A stretch of DNA of 64,000 nt, from the NCBI GenBank assembly GCA_900316955.1, contig ONEX01000002.1:62001-126000 (forward strand), written 5' to 3'. The notes under the pieces are model-generated. The model saw only the letters and a program-made list of their open reading frames with translations, was not told the DNA's origin and searched no databases. The translations under genes were made by a program, and so were the position numbers. Shown here piece after piece: positions 17,624 to 26,800 of this stretch; within the stretch, counting starts at the first letter, position 1, and each line of letters starts with the position of its first letter. Origin of the DNA: an uncultured Bacteroidales bacterium. Its GTDB lineage: Bacteria > Bacteroidota > Bacteroidia > Bacteroidales > UBA932.

Positions 17624-18541
17624 TTAGACAAGATGAAGAAATCGTTTCACGTGATTGAGGGAACCACCGGTCAGGCCCATCAGCTTGTCTGCTATCTGCC
17701 ACTTCAATGCTACTGGGGCCAAGATGATGGAACGCACATCGCTTGCGAAACTCGATTGTTGTGTGATTTCCAACATTTGCGCAAAATCTTGGTGCGATTC
17801 GGGATCGAACGTCTCCTTCACATCGTACTCGCTGCCCGTGTTGGAATTGATAGAAATGACCATGTCTTCGAAACTTTTATAGTACCCTAGCAATGCATCC
17901 CGGTCAATCGGAAGGTACAGGGAGATGATGTAATCCAGCAGTTGCTCCCGCTCATCGACATTCAACCCTTCGAACAGTTTTCGGACGATCGGATAGTCCA
18001 GATATTCATTCCTCTTCTGGTAGCGGGTGACTGCATCCATCGATAACAGCAATTTCTTGGATGCCCTTTTCTTGTCAATGGGCGCAGAAAACGGATGGGG
18101 ATTGTCGATGTATGCAAGGAAATTCCACCGGTCCTGCTCCGCGCGCGCAAAGAGTTTCTTCTCAACGGAATTGTTGTAATCATAGGCAATGCACGTGCGG
18201 ACATCTTTGTCCTTGCGCTTCGGCCCATTTCCGTATGCCTTCTCAAAAAGGGGGCCTTTCCGGCCACTATCCCGGTTATAGGCCAAGACAAAGGTCAATG
18301 TTGTCACACCAATAAACTGAGCATAGGTCTTGCGGTCCAATGCCTTGATAAGGGAATGGACATGGTCGAACATCAAGGCCAATGCCAGCGCGATGATTTC
18401 ATAGGTCCGCGCCATGACCGCAAAGATCGTGTAATAGACCAGGCGATCTTCTATCGAGTAAAAAATGACGAACTGATTGATCGACCGCTGGTAGATATGC
18501 TGGAAAGTGTTCGGCGGAAGTTTTCTTTTGTGACCTCGCAT
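17624..18541 (-). CDS. REP-associated tyrosine transposase (RAYT, Y1_Tnp family)
   Basis: 305 aa. Family features are HIYQRSINQFVIFY near the start, the His-hydrophobic-His motif at 60-62 (MFDHVHSLI), the segment AYNRDSGRKGPLF in which Tyr88 is a candidate nucleophile, then RWNFLAYIDNPHPFS and NTGSEYDVKE. RAYTs are single-copy HUH-type nucleases that nick and move REP palindromes as single-stranded DNA. Here one REP-like palindrome lies 30 bp beyond the 3' end and two more lie 127 and 222 bp upstream, the normal RAYT setting. Base composition is more AT-rich than neighbouring genes, hinting at different ancestry. The catalytic Tyr assignment needs an alignment. Confidence 0.88.
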   Translation of the reverse strand: MRGHKRKLPPNTFQHIYQRSINQFVIFYSIEDRLVYYTIFAVMARTYEIIALALALMFDHVHSLIKALDRKTYAQFIGVTTLTFVLAYNRDSGRKGPLFEKAYGNGPKRKDKDVRTCIAYDYNNSVEKKLFARAEQDRWNFLAYIDNPHPFSAPIDKKRASKKLLLSMDAVTRYQKRNEYLDYPIVRKLFEGLNVDEREQLLDYIISLYLPIDRDALLGYYKSFEDMVISINSNTGSEYDVKETFDPESHQDFAQMLEITQQSSFASDVRSIILAPVALKWQIADKLMGLTGGSLNHVKRFLHLV

Positions 18542-18667
18542 ACTAGTTTATTTTTCGGAAAGATAAGCCTTATCTCTCTGTTGCGTACCCCTTTGTTGAT
18601 AACTTGTGTTGTTTCAGTAGGTATTTTATCTGTTTTTTATCCTCTGACATGCAGCGATATAGCTTCT

Positions 18668-18693
18668 CACTGGTGCACCGCACGGTGCACCAG
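18668..18693. repeat. REP-like palindrome, copy 4
   Basis: Contains the CACCG-CA-CGGTG centre and a shortened right end, CAG rather than CAGTG. It lies upstream of the RAYT start, within the 296-bp RAYT-gtrA interval (18542-18837), which contains nothing else coding. Confidence 0.85.
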
Positions 18694-18762
18694 CCCGCAG
18701 TCAAGTAGCTGACAGACAGAACGATCGGAGGAAGTGACTGGTTTACAGGGATTTGATGCCAC

Positions 18763-18788
18763 ACTGGTACACCGCACGGTGCACCAGT
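18763..18788. repeat. REP-like palindrome, copy 5
   Basis: ACTGGTACACCG and CGGTGCACCAGT around CA, with one unpaired position in the stem (A in place of G in the left arm). A short TAAATCACT motif on its right also occurs left of copy 3. Confidence 0.85.
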
Positions 18789-18837
18789 CTAAGTTTAAAT
18801 CACTGAAAATCAATTTGTTGAAAAACTAATCGGCAGC

Positions 18838-19233
18838 CTACACCGCCGTGTCGATCTGGTGGCGGTAGACGACGTATTTCTGCCAGAGGAACTCCGTGGT
18901 GACGTTCAGGAGCATGTTGATGCCGGTCACGAGGTATTCGTTCCAGCCCAGGTCCTCCGCGAGCCAGTTGCCCAGGATGGTGGTGGCGGGCGTGAAGACG
19001 GCGTAGTAGGCCGCTACGAGGAGCATCGCCCGCGGCACATCCGCGGCGCTGCGGAAGGTGAACTTCCGGTTCAGCGTGAAATTCCAGAGCACGCTCAGGA
19101 CCAGGGCGATGAGATAGGAAGGCCAGTACGGCCAGTCCAGCAGCTCGTTCAGGAGGGCGAAGCTGCCGATCTCGATGAGGCCCGCGCTGGCGGAGAACAG
19201 CACGAATTTCAGGAATCTCCAGGTCTCGTTCAT
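18838..19233 (-). CDS. GtrA-like membrane protein
   Basis: 131 aa with four predicted membrane helices (about 8-30, 38-58, 73-95 and 100-122). The family signature WNFTLNRKFTF lies between helices 2 and 3. GtrA-type proteins are thought to flip polyprenyl-linked sugars for cell-surface glycan modification. No glycosyltransferase partner is adjacent, so its sugar and acceptor are unknown. A TAACTTTG box on the minus strand (19263-19256) is 22 nt upstream of the start. It is divergent from the small membrane-protein gene at 19341. Confidence 0.88.
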   Translation of the reverse strand: MNETWRFLKFVLFSASAGLIEIGSFALLNELLDWPYWPSYLIALVLSVLWNFTLNRKFTFRSAADVPRAMLLVAAYYAVFTPATTILGNWLAEDLGWNEYLVTGINMLLNVTTEFLWQKYVVYRHQIDTAV

Positions 19234-19255
19234 GGGTGTTCGGGGTTCACGCTGA

Positions 19256-19263
19256 CAAAGTTA
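19256..19263 (-). promoter_or_regulatory. -7 box of the gtrA-like gene
   Basis: TAACTTTG on the minus strand, 22 nt before the start codon. No clear -33 element. Confidence 0.5.
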
Positions 19264-19276
19264 GGAAAAAATGCGC

Positions 19277-19306
19277 TTGCATTTCCACGACTTTTTCGTA
19301 TTTTTG
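19277..19306 (+). promoter_or_regulatory. Promoter of the small membrane-protein gene
   Basis: TTG at 19277-19279, 19 nt, TATTTTTG at 19299-19306, followed by a 34-nt leader. Confidence 0.7.
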
Positions 19307-19340
19307 GGGAAAGAACGTTTAACACTTAACAATATCAACC

Positions 19341-19526
19341 ATGGGTTCCATCATCTATTTCATCGGCCTGGTCCTCGCCATCCTCGCCGTCCTCGACATC
19401 ATCAAGAAGCCCATCTCCCTCGTGGGCAAGATCATCTCCTGCGTCCTGGTGCTCATCACCAGCTGGGTCGGCCTCGTCGTGTACTACCTCTACGCGAAGA
19501 ATCACCTGACCGAGTGGTTCAAGTAG
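19341..19526 (+). CDS. Small two-helix membrane protein, PLDc_N-like
   Basis: 61 aa. Two hydrophobic helices (about 3-18 and 27-48) are separated by the short basic loop DIIKKPISLVGK, and the second ends in WVGLVVYYLYAKN. This resembles the PLDc_N domain found alone or at the N-terminus of cardiolipin synthases. It stands alone, with an exact promoter and no catalytic domain. Role unknown; likely inner membrane. Confidence 0.75.
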   Translation: MGSIIYFIGLVLAILAVLDIIKKPISLVGKIISCVLVLITSWVGLVVYYLYAKNHLTEWFK

Positions 19527-19536
19527 CTCCAAATGA

Positions 19537-19566
19537 TTGCAAATTGAAAATTTAATCGTAAATTTG
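19537..19566 (+). promoter_or_regulatory. Promoter of tRNA-Ser(CGA)
   Basis: TTG at 19537-19539, 19 nt, TAAATTTG at 19559-19566, ending 10 nt before the mature tRNA. The same box followed by GCAG occurs at rpsO. Confidence 0.75.
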
Positions 19567-19576
19567 CAGTCCCAAC

Positions 19577-19663
19577 GGTGAGGTGTCCGAGTGGTTGAAG
19601 GAGCCTGCCTCGAAAACAGGTGTACGTTTGCGCGTACCGGGGGTTCGAATCCCTTCCTCACCG
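19577..19663 (+). tRNA. tRNA-Ser(CGA)
   Basis: 87 nt. Acceptor GGTGAGG pairs with CCTCACC, discriminator G. The anticodon loop is CTCGAAA, giving anticodon CGA for codon UCG. The long variable arm (GTACG TTTG CGCGTAC) is typical of serine tRNA, and the T arm has GGTTCGAATCC. CCA is not encoded. Confidence 0.96.
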
Positions 19664-19673
19664 CAACCAATTG

Positions 19674-19703
19674 CAGCCCCGCGCTTTAGCGCCGGGCTGT
19701 TTT
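19674..19703 (+). terminator. tRNA-Ser(CGA) terminator
   Basis: Arms CAGCCCCGCGC and GCGCCGGGCTG with one mismatch and loop TTTA, then TTTT. The following 140 bp to 19843 hold short hairpins (ACGACC..GGTCGT at 19758-19773; GGGATGCCGG..CCGGAATCCC at 19815-19839) that may end the convergent phosphatase gene. Confidence 0.8.
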
Positions 19704-19843
19704 GGTATGCGACGGACGGGAGCTTGCTCACGGACGGTGTATACCGAAACAGCACGAACGACCGTCAGGTCGTGGGCGGCAATCTGGTTGCAAGGGCCCC
19801 GCGGCGAGCGGTCAGGGATGCCGGCGAAGCCGGAATCCCGGCT

Positions 19844-21787
19844 TCAATCCAACCCGTCCGTTTTAATCTCCACGCACAGCATCGTCAGGTCGTCGCTGGC
19901 ATCGGCCCCGGCGACATGGTCGGCGATGGCCGACTGCATGCGCTTGACGGCGGTTTCCGCATCGGTATAGGGCTCGCCCAGGACAGCGAGGAGACGGTCG
20001 GAGCCGAAGATTTCATGCTCCGGATTCTCCGCTTCGTTCAAGCCGTCCGTGTACAGGAACAGCGGCGTATCCTTGAAACCGGTCACCCGCTCGCCTTCGA
20101 ACTTCGCATCGCGGAGGATTCCGAGGGAGGTATTGGCCTGGCAGGAGAGGAAGACGGGCTTCCCGTCCCGACGGAGGACGACCGGCGGATTGTGTCCGCA
20201 GTTGCAGAACTCCAGGTCCCCGGTCCGGAGGTCGATGACGCCGATGAACATCGTCACGAACATCAGCTGCTCGTTTCCGTCGGAAAGGATCTCATTGATC
20301 CGGTGCGCCATGTCGGCCGGCGGCAGCCCCTGCCGGCCGGTGGCGCGGAACAGGTTCCGCGCGACGGTCATGAACAGGCTCGCCGGCACCCCCTTGCCGC
20401 TGACATCGCCGATGCAGAAATACAGCCGGCCATCCTGGATGAAATAGTCGTACAAGTCGCCGCCCACTTCCCGGGCAGGCACCATGCACGCGTACAGGTC
20501 GATGTCCTTCCGCTCCGGGAACGGCGGGAACACCTGCGGGATCATGCCCATCTGGATATCCCGGGCGATCTGCAGCTCGCCCTGGATCCGGACCTTGTTG
20601 GCGGTCGTCCGCTGCAGTTCGTCCATATAGGTGACCAGGGAGGATTGCATGTCCGCAAAGGAACGGGACAGGGTGCCCAACTCATCAGGTTTCGTATTCT
20701 CCGGAAGGACGGTGTCGAAATGGCCGGAGGCGATGTCCTCCGCCTGCCGGGCGAGGTCGCTGAGCGGCTGCAGCGTCTTCCGGATGACCCGGAAGCAGGT
20801 GAAGAAGAGCAGGAGCAGTCCCAGGATGTCGATCGTCGTGATCAGCCCCCGGAGGCGGTTGAACCGGCCGAAGATGTCCCTTTCGGGACAGACGATGGCC
20901 ATGCTCCAGCCCGTCGCCTTGAGGGGCGTGTAAAAGACATAGCTGCGCTTGCCGTCGATCAGCAGTCTCCGGTACCCGGCATCCAACTTCAGCATGCTCA
21001 TTCCCAGTTCGTCCTGCTCGGGCATCGGCGTGATGAGGCCCTCCGTGAAGATAGTCTGGTAGAAGAGCTTGTCGGGATCCGGATGCACCAGGTACGTGCC
21101 GCCGCGGCTGATCAGGATGCTGTAGGAGTGCGGATAGGGCTTTACGGACGAGAGGTTGTCGGACAGCCATTTCAGGGAGATGTCCAACGAGATGGCGCCG
21201 ATATACCCGTCGGCGGTCGTCAGCGGCTTGCAGTAGGAGACCATCCGCTGCGTCTGCCGGTCTTCGGCATCATCCTGTTCCCAGTCGCTGTAGGGTTCGG
21301 TCCAGCAGGGCTGGTTCAGGAGCTTGGGCTGGAGGTACCAGTCCAGGTAAAAATACTGATAGTCCTCGTCGCCCTCCTGCTCGGTCTGCAGCGTGCCGCC
21401 GATATAGCCCGAATAGGCGGAATAATAGTGATGGCCCTTGTAATAGTCCGGCTCGAAAGAGATGGAACATCCAGACAGAACCGGATTGCTCTGCACCGTG
21501 GTGCGGGTGTATTCCATCATCGCTTCGGGTTCATCCAGATGGCGATAGACCAGCCATTCCAGGTTGTCGGCGGAGATCTCCACATCCTCCAGGATGCTGT
21601 TCAGCCGGAGGACCGAATTCTCAACGACCTGGGTGGCGCGGAGGATGGCCTCCTCCCGGACATAACGGCGGGACACGAAGAAGAAGTAGGACATCGCCGC
21701 CAGGAAAACGAGGGCGGCGAAGCTGACCACCCAGAGGCTCAGGCGCGCCGAGAAGGAGCGGCGGAAGGAGTCGATCAGTTTCCTCAT
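19844..21787 (-). CDS. Membrane sensor PP2C phosphatase (Cache-like sensor, HAMP, SpoIIE)
   Basis: 647 aa. Membrane helix 1 is at about 18-40, a periplasmic sensor of double-Cache type spans about 45-300 (GYIGAISLDISLKWLSD), helix 2 is at about 318-338, and a HAMP domain follows (ARQAEDIASGHFDT). The C-terminal SpoIIE-type PP2C domain (about 405-645) has VGGDLYDYF, GDVSGKGVPASLFM and SDDLTMLCVE with the metal-binding Asp residues. Such proteins dephosphorylate anti-anti-sigma factors and set partner-switching pathways, but no anti-sigma or STAS gene lies in the window. The gene overlaps the upstream binding-protein gene by 4 bp, so ligand capture and signalling are probably linked. Confidence 0.9.
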   Translation of the reverse strand: MRKLIDSFRRSFSARLSLWVVSFAALVFLAAMSYFFFVSRRYVREEAILRATQVVENSVLRLNSILEDVEISADNLEWLVYRHLDEPEAMMEYTRTTVQSNPVLSGCSISFEPDYYKGHHYYSAYSGYIGGTLQTEQEGDEDYQYFYLDWYLQPKLLNQPCWTEPYSDWEQDDAEDRQTQRMVSYCKPLTTADGYIGAISLDISLKWLSDNLSSVKPYPHSYSILISRGGTYLVHPDPDKLFYQTIFTEGLITPMPEQDELGMSMLKLDAGYRRLLIDGKRSYVFYTPLKATGWSMAIVCPERDIFGRFNRLRGLITTIDILGLLLLFFTCFRVIRKTLQPLSDLARQAEDIASGHFDTVLPENTKPDELGTLSRSFADMQSSLVTYMDELQRTTANKVRIQGELQIARDIQMGMIPQVFPPFPERKDIDLYACMVPAREVGGDLYDYFIQDGRLYFCIGDVSGKGVPASLFMTVARNLFRATGRQGLPPADMAHRINEILSDGNEQLMFVTMFIGVIDLRTGDLEFCNCGHNPPVVLRRDGKPVFLSCQANTSLGILRDAKFEGERVTGFKDTPLFLYTDGLNEAENPEHEIFGSDRLLAVLGEPYTDAETAVKRMQSAIADHVAGADASDDLTMLCVEIKTDGLD

Positions 21788-22734
21788 GGCAGCAGGTCCT
21801 CACAGGTGATTCTCCGTTTCAGCATCCCGGCCTTCTCCATCATCTCGTCGGCCTTGTCCACCATGTCGGGGCGGAGACGGAACTCCTTCTCCCCCGATTC
21901 GTGGTCATGCTGAAGGCGGATGACCTCCTTCAGCATCAGCTCCTGCAGGGTCCGGTTCGTGTAGATGCGGAACTCCCGGACATACCGCATCACCAGCTCC
22001 AGCGTTTCCTCCGGGTTCTGGTCGGCCCATTCCCATCCGCGGCGGCTGGCCCGGGCGAATGCCTCGGCCTGCGCCCGGTGGGTCTCATAGTACTCCCGCG
22101 TCACATACACGCCTTCCTGCTGGATATTGTACTCGTGGTCCTCGAACCGGTAGATGCCCTTATCCGGCTGGATGATGCGCGTCTGGAGGAGCTGGTAGTA
22201 CTCGTCATAGCTCCGCGCCAACGTGGCGTCGACGGCGCCGGAGATGAAGACGTTCTTGACCGAGGCGGCCATGATCCATTCATAATCCAGGTTTTCCATC
22301 TCGGCGAAGCTGCGGGCCAGCTGGCCGAAACCGGCCCGGAAAGCGGCCACCTTCGCCCCCTTGAGCGTCAGCGGATCGTCTCCCCAGCGGGAAATGATGA
22401 CCGTCGCGCTGTTCATCGAGGTTTGGAGAATATTCACGAGGGGAAGGCCTCCGTCGATGGTCCGCATCGCCAGGGACAGCGGCAGGATGGTCGCCTGGCA
22501 GACGCCCGTCCGGATATTGTCCACGGCGGAGGTGGTGGTATAGGGATGGGCGATCACGACATCCAGCCCTTCATCCGCATAGAATCCCTGCTCCAGCGCG
22601 ACATAGTATCCGGCGAACTGGGCCTGCGCGGTGGACTGGGGCGTGAACACGAACCGCTCCCCCATTTGCTGCGCGCCGGCAAGCGACGCGAAGGCCAACA
22701 GGGCGCTGACAAGGCCAATGAGTTTGCGGATCAT
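21784..22734 (-). CDS. Exported NMT1/THI5-like substrate-binding protein
   Basis: 316 aa starting at MIRKLIGLV; the frame extends into the adjacent tRNA, so this ATG, with a clear signal peptide (ALLAFASLAGA), is the realistic start. The fold resembles periplasmic binding proteins for thiamine-precursor, nitrate or sulfonate transport: FAGYYVALEQGFYADEGLDV near residue 40 is the hallmark of the NMT1-like family. No ABC permease or ATPase is nearby. Instead it overlaps by 4 bp the gene for a membrane SpoIIE phosphatase with a periplasmic sensor, suggesting the protein senses a solute for signalling rather than transport. Ligand unknown. Confidence 0.85.
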   Translation of the reverse strand: MIRKLIGLVSALLAFASLAGAQQMGERFVFTPQSTAQAQFAGYYVALEQGFYADEGLDVVIAHPYTTTSAVDNIRTGVCQATILPLSLAMRTIDGGLPLVNILQTSMNSATVIISRWGDDPLTLKGAKVAAFRAGFGQLARSFAEMENLDYEWIMAASVKNVFISGAVDATLARSYDEYYQLLQTRIIQPDKGIYRFEDHEYNIQQEGVYVTREYYETHRAQAEAFARASRRGWEWADQNPEETLELVMRYVREFRIYTNRTLQELMLKEVIRLQHDHESGEKEFRLRPDMVDKADEMMEKAGMLKRRITCEDLLP

Positions 22735-22738
22735 GAAG

Positions 22739-22823
22739 CGGAGGCGGAGGGATTCGAACCCCCGGGACGTTGCCGCCCAACAGTTTTCAAGACTGCCGCC
22801 ATCGACCACTCGGCCACACCTCC
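22739..22823 (-). tRNA. tRNA-Ser(TGA)
   Basis: 85 nt on the minus strand. Acceptor GGAGGTG pairs with the CGCCTCC end, discriminator G. The anticodon loop CTTGAAA gives anticodon TGA for codon UCA. A long variable arm marks a serine tRNA, and the T arm is GGTTCGAATCC. It ends 4 bp before the start of the binding-protein gene. Confidence 0.96.
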
Positions 22824-22833
22824 ATTCGAGGGG

Positions 22834-22841
22834 CAAAGTTA
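22834..22841 (-). promoter_or_regulatory. -7 box of tRNA-Ser(TGA)
   Basis: TAACTTTG on the minus strand, 10 nt from the mature tRNA, the same spacing as at the other serine tRNA. Confidence 0.55.
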
Positions 22842-22858
22842 AGACTTTGTCCCGAATT

Positions 22859-23476
22859 TTACTCTTCCTTCGAGAAGAATTTCCACTGGAACAGGATCAG
22901 GTAGATCGCGCCTACCGTGACACAGCTATCCGCGAAGTTGAACACCGGCTCGAAGAAGATGTCTCCGCCCACGAGGGGAACCCAGTCGGGCCAGGTCCAG
23001 AGCGGGAAGTAGAACATGTCCACCACCTTGCCTTGCATGAAGGGGGCGTAGTGGCCCCAGGTGGCGACGACGCCGGGCGCGGACTCGGTGAAGACCAGCC
23101 CGTAGAACAGGCAGTCGATGATGTTGCCGAGGGCGCCGGCGGTGATGAGCGTCAGGCCGACAAGGACGCCGGTGGGAACCGGAGCGCGCTTGTCGTCGCC
23201 GCTCCCCCGCTTCACGAGCCGGGAGATCCATACCGTGAGCACGACGAACAGGATGATCCGGAACGCCGTCAGGGCATATTTGCCGATGACGCCGCCGAAG
23301 GACATCCCGAAGGCCATTCCCTTGTTCTCGATGAACAGGATCTGGAACCAGTCGCCCAGCACGCTGAAGTGCTCCCCGATGGACATGTGGGTCTTCACCA
23401 GGACTTTGATGACCTGGTCGACGACCACGAGGACGGCCCCGAGGATGAGCAGCCACTTTCCTTTGCCCAGCCGCAT
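22859..23476 (-). CDS. lspA: Lipoprotein signal peptidase (SPase II)
   Basis: 205 aa inner-membrane aspartic peptidase that removes signal peptides from prolipoproteins. Four membrane helices are seen, and the catalytic Asp residues lie in GNIIDC and FNFADSCVT. FIENKGMAFGM is the usual conserved helix-2 segment. Slightly longer than the E. coli protein (164 aa), as in other Bacteroidetes. It is the third gene of ileS-dksA-lspA, a common order in the phylum. It serves the many lipoproteins in this window. Confidence 0.95.
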   Translation of the reverse strand: MRLGKGKWLLILGAVLVVVDQVIKVLVKTHMSIGEHFSVLGDWFQILFIENKGMAFGMSFGGVIGKYALTAFRIILFVVLTVWISRLVKRGSGDDKRAPVPTGVLVGLTLITAGALGNIIDCLFYGLVFTESAPGVVATWGHYAPFMQGKVVDMFYFPLWTWPDWVPLVGGDIFFEPVFNFADSCVTVGAIYLILFQWKFFSKEE

Positions 23477-23483
23477 AGGGGAA

Positions 23484-23897
23484 CTAGTTCTTCCCCTGAC
23501 GGGCCAGCATCTCCTTCGCTTCCACCGTAAGCGTGGCGTGCGGGACCAGACGGAGGCGCTCCTTGGGGATCAGCTTCCCGGTCACGCGGCAGATGCCGTA
23601 GGTCTTGTTCTCGATGCGCACGAGGGCCGCCTCGAGGTTCTGGATGAACTTGTACTGACGCTGCGCCAGGTTGCTCGCTTCTTCCTTGGACAGCTGGAAT
23701 GCGCCGTCGTCCTCGACCGTCTTGAAGGTCGGGGCGGTGTCCAGGATGTCGTTTCCGCCAGCGTTCATGACCACCTTGCGGAGGGTGGCGTATTCGGCGC
23801 GGGCCTTGTCCAGCATTTCATTGATAATGCCGCGGAATTCCTCGAGCTCCTCGTCGGAATAGCGGGTTTTGGTGTTCTCTTCCATCGTATCTGTCAT
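23484..23897 (-). CDS. DksA/TraR-family protein without zinc cysteines
   Basis: 137 aa. A coiled-coil N-terminal half (about 10-85) leads to the DksA-type C-terminal segment TYGICRVTGKLIPKERLRLV. In classical DksA this holds a four-Cys zinc finger; here only one Cys remains (Cys-x-x-Thr, and PHATL with no Cys pair), as is usual in Bacteroidetes homologues. DksA-like proteins bind the RNA polymerase secondary channel and modulate initiation. Its ATG directly follows the ileS stop, and lspA begins 7 bp after it, so it is in an operon. Whether it acts with ppGpp here is not shown. Confidence 0.88.
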   Translation of the reverse strand: MTDTMEENTKTRYSDEELEEFRGIINEMLDKARAEYATLRKVVMNAGGNDILDTAPTFKTVEDDGAFQLSKEEASNLAQRQYKFIQNLEAALVRIENKTYGICRVTGKLIPKERLRLVPHATLTVEAKEMLARQGKN

Positions 23898-26800
23898 TTA
23901 ACGTTTTACTGAGATTTGAAGGGTGCCTTCGGTCCACTCCACCTCGCGGGCGTCGGCGGGAGCCTCGGAGGCCGGGGCCAGCGTCACGCTACGGGAGAGG
24001 GTCTGGGAGCCGATCCACTCGCCGAAGGCGGCAAGGGCGGGCGCGATTTCGGGCGCATCGGCATAGACGACGGTGTCGATGCGGTCGGTGACCTCGAAAC
24101 CGGCGGTCTTGCGGAGGTTCTGGATGCGGTTCACCAGTTCGCGGGCCACGCCTTCGCGACGCAGGTCGTCGGTGAGTTCCACGTCCAGGGCGATGGTCAG
24201 GGCGCCTTCGGAGGCGACCAGCCAGCCCGGCATATCCTCGGAGGAAATCTGGTAGTCGCCGAGGTTCAGCACCACGTCGCCGCCCGGGAGGGCGAGCGTG
24301 TAGGCCTCACCGGCGGTTTCCGCGTTCTGGATGGCGGTGATCGTGGCCTGGTCCAGCGAGCCGAACGCGGCGGCGATCTCCTTCATCCGGGCGCCGTACA
24401 CCTTTCCGAGGGTCTTGAAGTTGGGTTTGATCTTCTTGGTGAGGATGCCGGTGGTATCCGTCACGAATTCCATTTCCTTCACGTTCACTTCCGCGAGGAT
24501 CAGGCCCTTCACGGCCTCCAGGCGCGCGCGGACGGCGTCGGAGATGACCGGGACGAGCATCTTCGCGAGCGGCTGGCGCACGGGGATGCCCACCTTCTTG
24601 CGGAGGGCGAGCACCATGGACGTGGCCTGCTGCGCGAGCTCCATCCGCTCCTCCAGCTCCGCGTCGATGACCGATTCATCGGCCTCGGGCATGAGGACGT
24701 AATGGACGGATTCGGACTGGCCGCCGAGGTCCAGGTAGAGCTGGTCCATGAAGAACGGAGCGATCGGGGCGGAGAGGACGGCGACGTCCATCAGCACGTC
24801 GTACAGGGTCTGGAAGGCGTCCTTGTCGCCGTTCCAGAAACGGGAACGGTTCAGGCGGACGTACCAGTTGGAGACGTGGTCGCACACGAACGTCTCGATG
24901 AGACGGCCGGCGGTCTTCACGTCGTAATCCTCATAGGCGGCCTTGACCTCCCGGATGAGGGTGTTCAGCTTGGAAGTGATCCAGCGGTCGATTTCGGGAC
25001 GGGCCTGGCCGTCTTCTTCCATCTCGACCATGTTGCCGTCGACCTCGACCATCCGGACGCCGTCACCGGGCTGCCATCCTTCGATGTTCGCATAGAGCGC
25101 GAAGAAGGAGTAGGTGTTGTACAGGGTGCCGAAGAACTTGCGGCGCACTTCGTCCACGCCGTTCTCGTCGAACTTGAGGTTGTCCCAGGGCTCGGCGTTG
25201 GTGAGCATGTACCAGCGGAGGGCGTCGGCGCCGTACTTGTCCAGCGCGTAGAACGGATCCACGGCGTTGCCGAGGCGCTTGGACATCTTGTTGCCGTTCT
25301 TGTCCAACACGAGACCGTTGGAGATCACGCGCTTGAAAGCCGGCGTCCCGCTCACCATCGTGTGGATGGCGTGCAGGGTGTAGAACCAGCCGCGGGTCTG
25401 GTCCACGCCTTCGGCGATGAAGTCCGCCGTGGCGCCGAAGCGGCCGCTGTCGAGGCCGCGGAGGCCTTCCTGGGCGTACGGCATCGCGCCGGAATCGAAC
25501 CACACGTCGATGAGGTCGGTTTCGCGGACCATCTTCTTCCCGGAGTCGGAAACCAGGAACATGCCGTCCACATAGGGACGGTGCAGGTCTATCTTGTCAT
25601 AGTTTTCGAGGCTCATGTCGGCCGGGTCGAAGCCATTGTCCTTCAGCGGATTGGACTTCATGACGCCGGCGGCGACCGCCTTCTCGAGCTCGTTGTAGAG
25701 TTCCGCGGCGGAGCCGATGCACTTCTCCTCCTTCCCGTCCTCGGTGCGCCAGATCGGGAGCGGGGTGCCCCAGAAACGGCTGCGGGAGAGGTTCCAGTCC
25801 TGGATGTTCTCCAGCCACTGGCCGAAACGGCCGGTACCGGTGGATTCCGGCTTCCAGCGGATCTGCTTGTTCAGGGCCACCATCTGGTCCTTCACCGCGG
25901 TCGCCTTGATGAACCAGGAGTCCAGCGGATAGTACAGGACCGGGCGGTCGGTGCGCCAGGAGTGCGGGTAGCTGTGCACGTGCTTCTGCATCTTGAACAG
26001 GGTGCCCTCGGCCTTCATCATCAGGCAGAGGTCCACGTCCAGGCTCGTTTCCTCGGTCCGGTGCTCGAAATACTCCACATAGCCGGACTTCACGTAACGG
26101 CCGGAGAACGGAGCGTAGGACGGGTCCACGGTGGCGGCATAGGCGGGATCCAGGTCTTCCAGGCGGTAGAAGCGGCCCTGACGGTCCACCTGCGCCTGCG
26201 GGTTCCCGTCGCGGTCCACCGGCATGATGGCCGCGATGCCGGAAGCGGCGGCGACGCGCTTGTCATCCGCGCCGAAGGTCGGGGCGATATGGACGATGCC
26301 GGTACCGTCCTCGGTGGTCACGTAGTCACCCGGGATCACGCGGAAAGCGTCCCCGTCGGGCTTGAACCACGGGATGAGCTGCTTGTAGCGGATGCCCACG
26401 AGGTCGGCGCCCTTGAACTTGCCGTCGAGAACCTTCCACGGAACGACCTTGTCCCCCTTCTGGTAGCTCTCCAGGGGCACATCAGCTCCCTTCGCATTGA
26501 ACCAGGCGCCTACGAGGGCCTCGGCCAGCACGTAGATGGCCGGCGCGCCGGTGTAGGGGTTGAAGGACAGGACGCGGACGTAGTCGATGCTCGGGCCCAC
26601 GCAGAGGGCGGTGTTGGAAGGCAGGGTCCACGGCGTGGTGGTCCAGGCCAGGAAGTACACCGGAAGCGTTTCCGTACCGAACAGCGGCTGGGAAGCGCCG
26701 TCCTTGACGACCTCGAACTGGGCGGTGGCGGTGGTGTCCGTCACGTCCTTGTAGCAGCCGGGCTGGTTGAGCTCGTGGGAGCTCAAGCCGGTGCCGTCCG

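Noticed and set aside
18570..18764. 64-codon minus-strand frame upstream of the RAYT gene
   Set aside because: It runs straight through a REP-like palindrome and has no family likeness.
19704..19843. Candidate riboswitch or attachment site after tRNA-Ser(CGA)
   Set aside because: Only short hairpins are visible, with no tRNA-end duplication and no integrase nearby.
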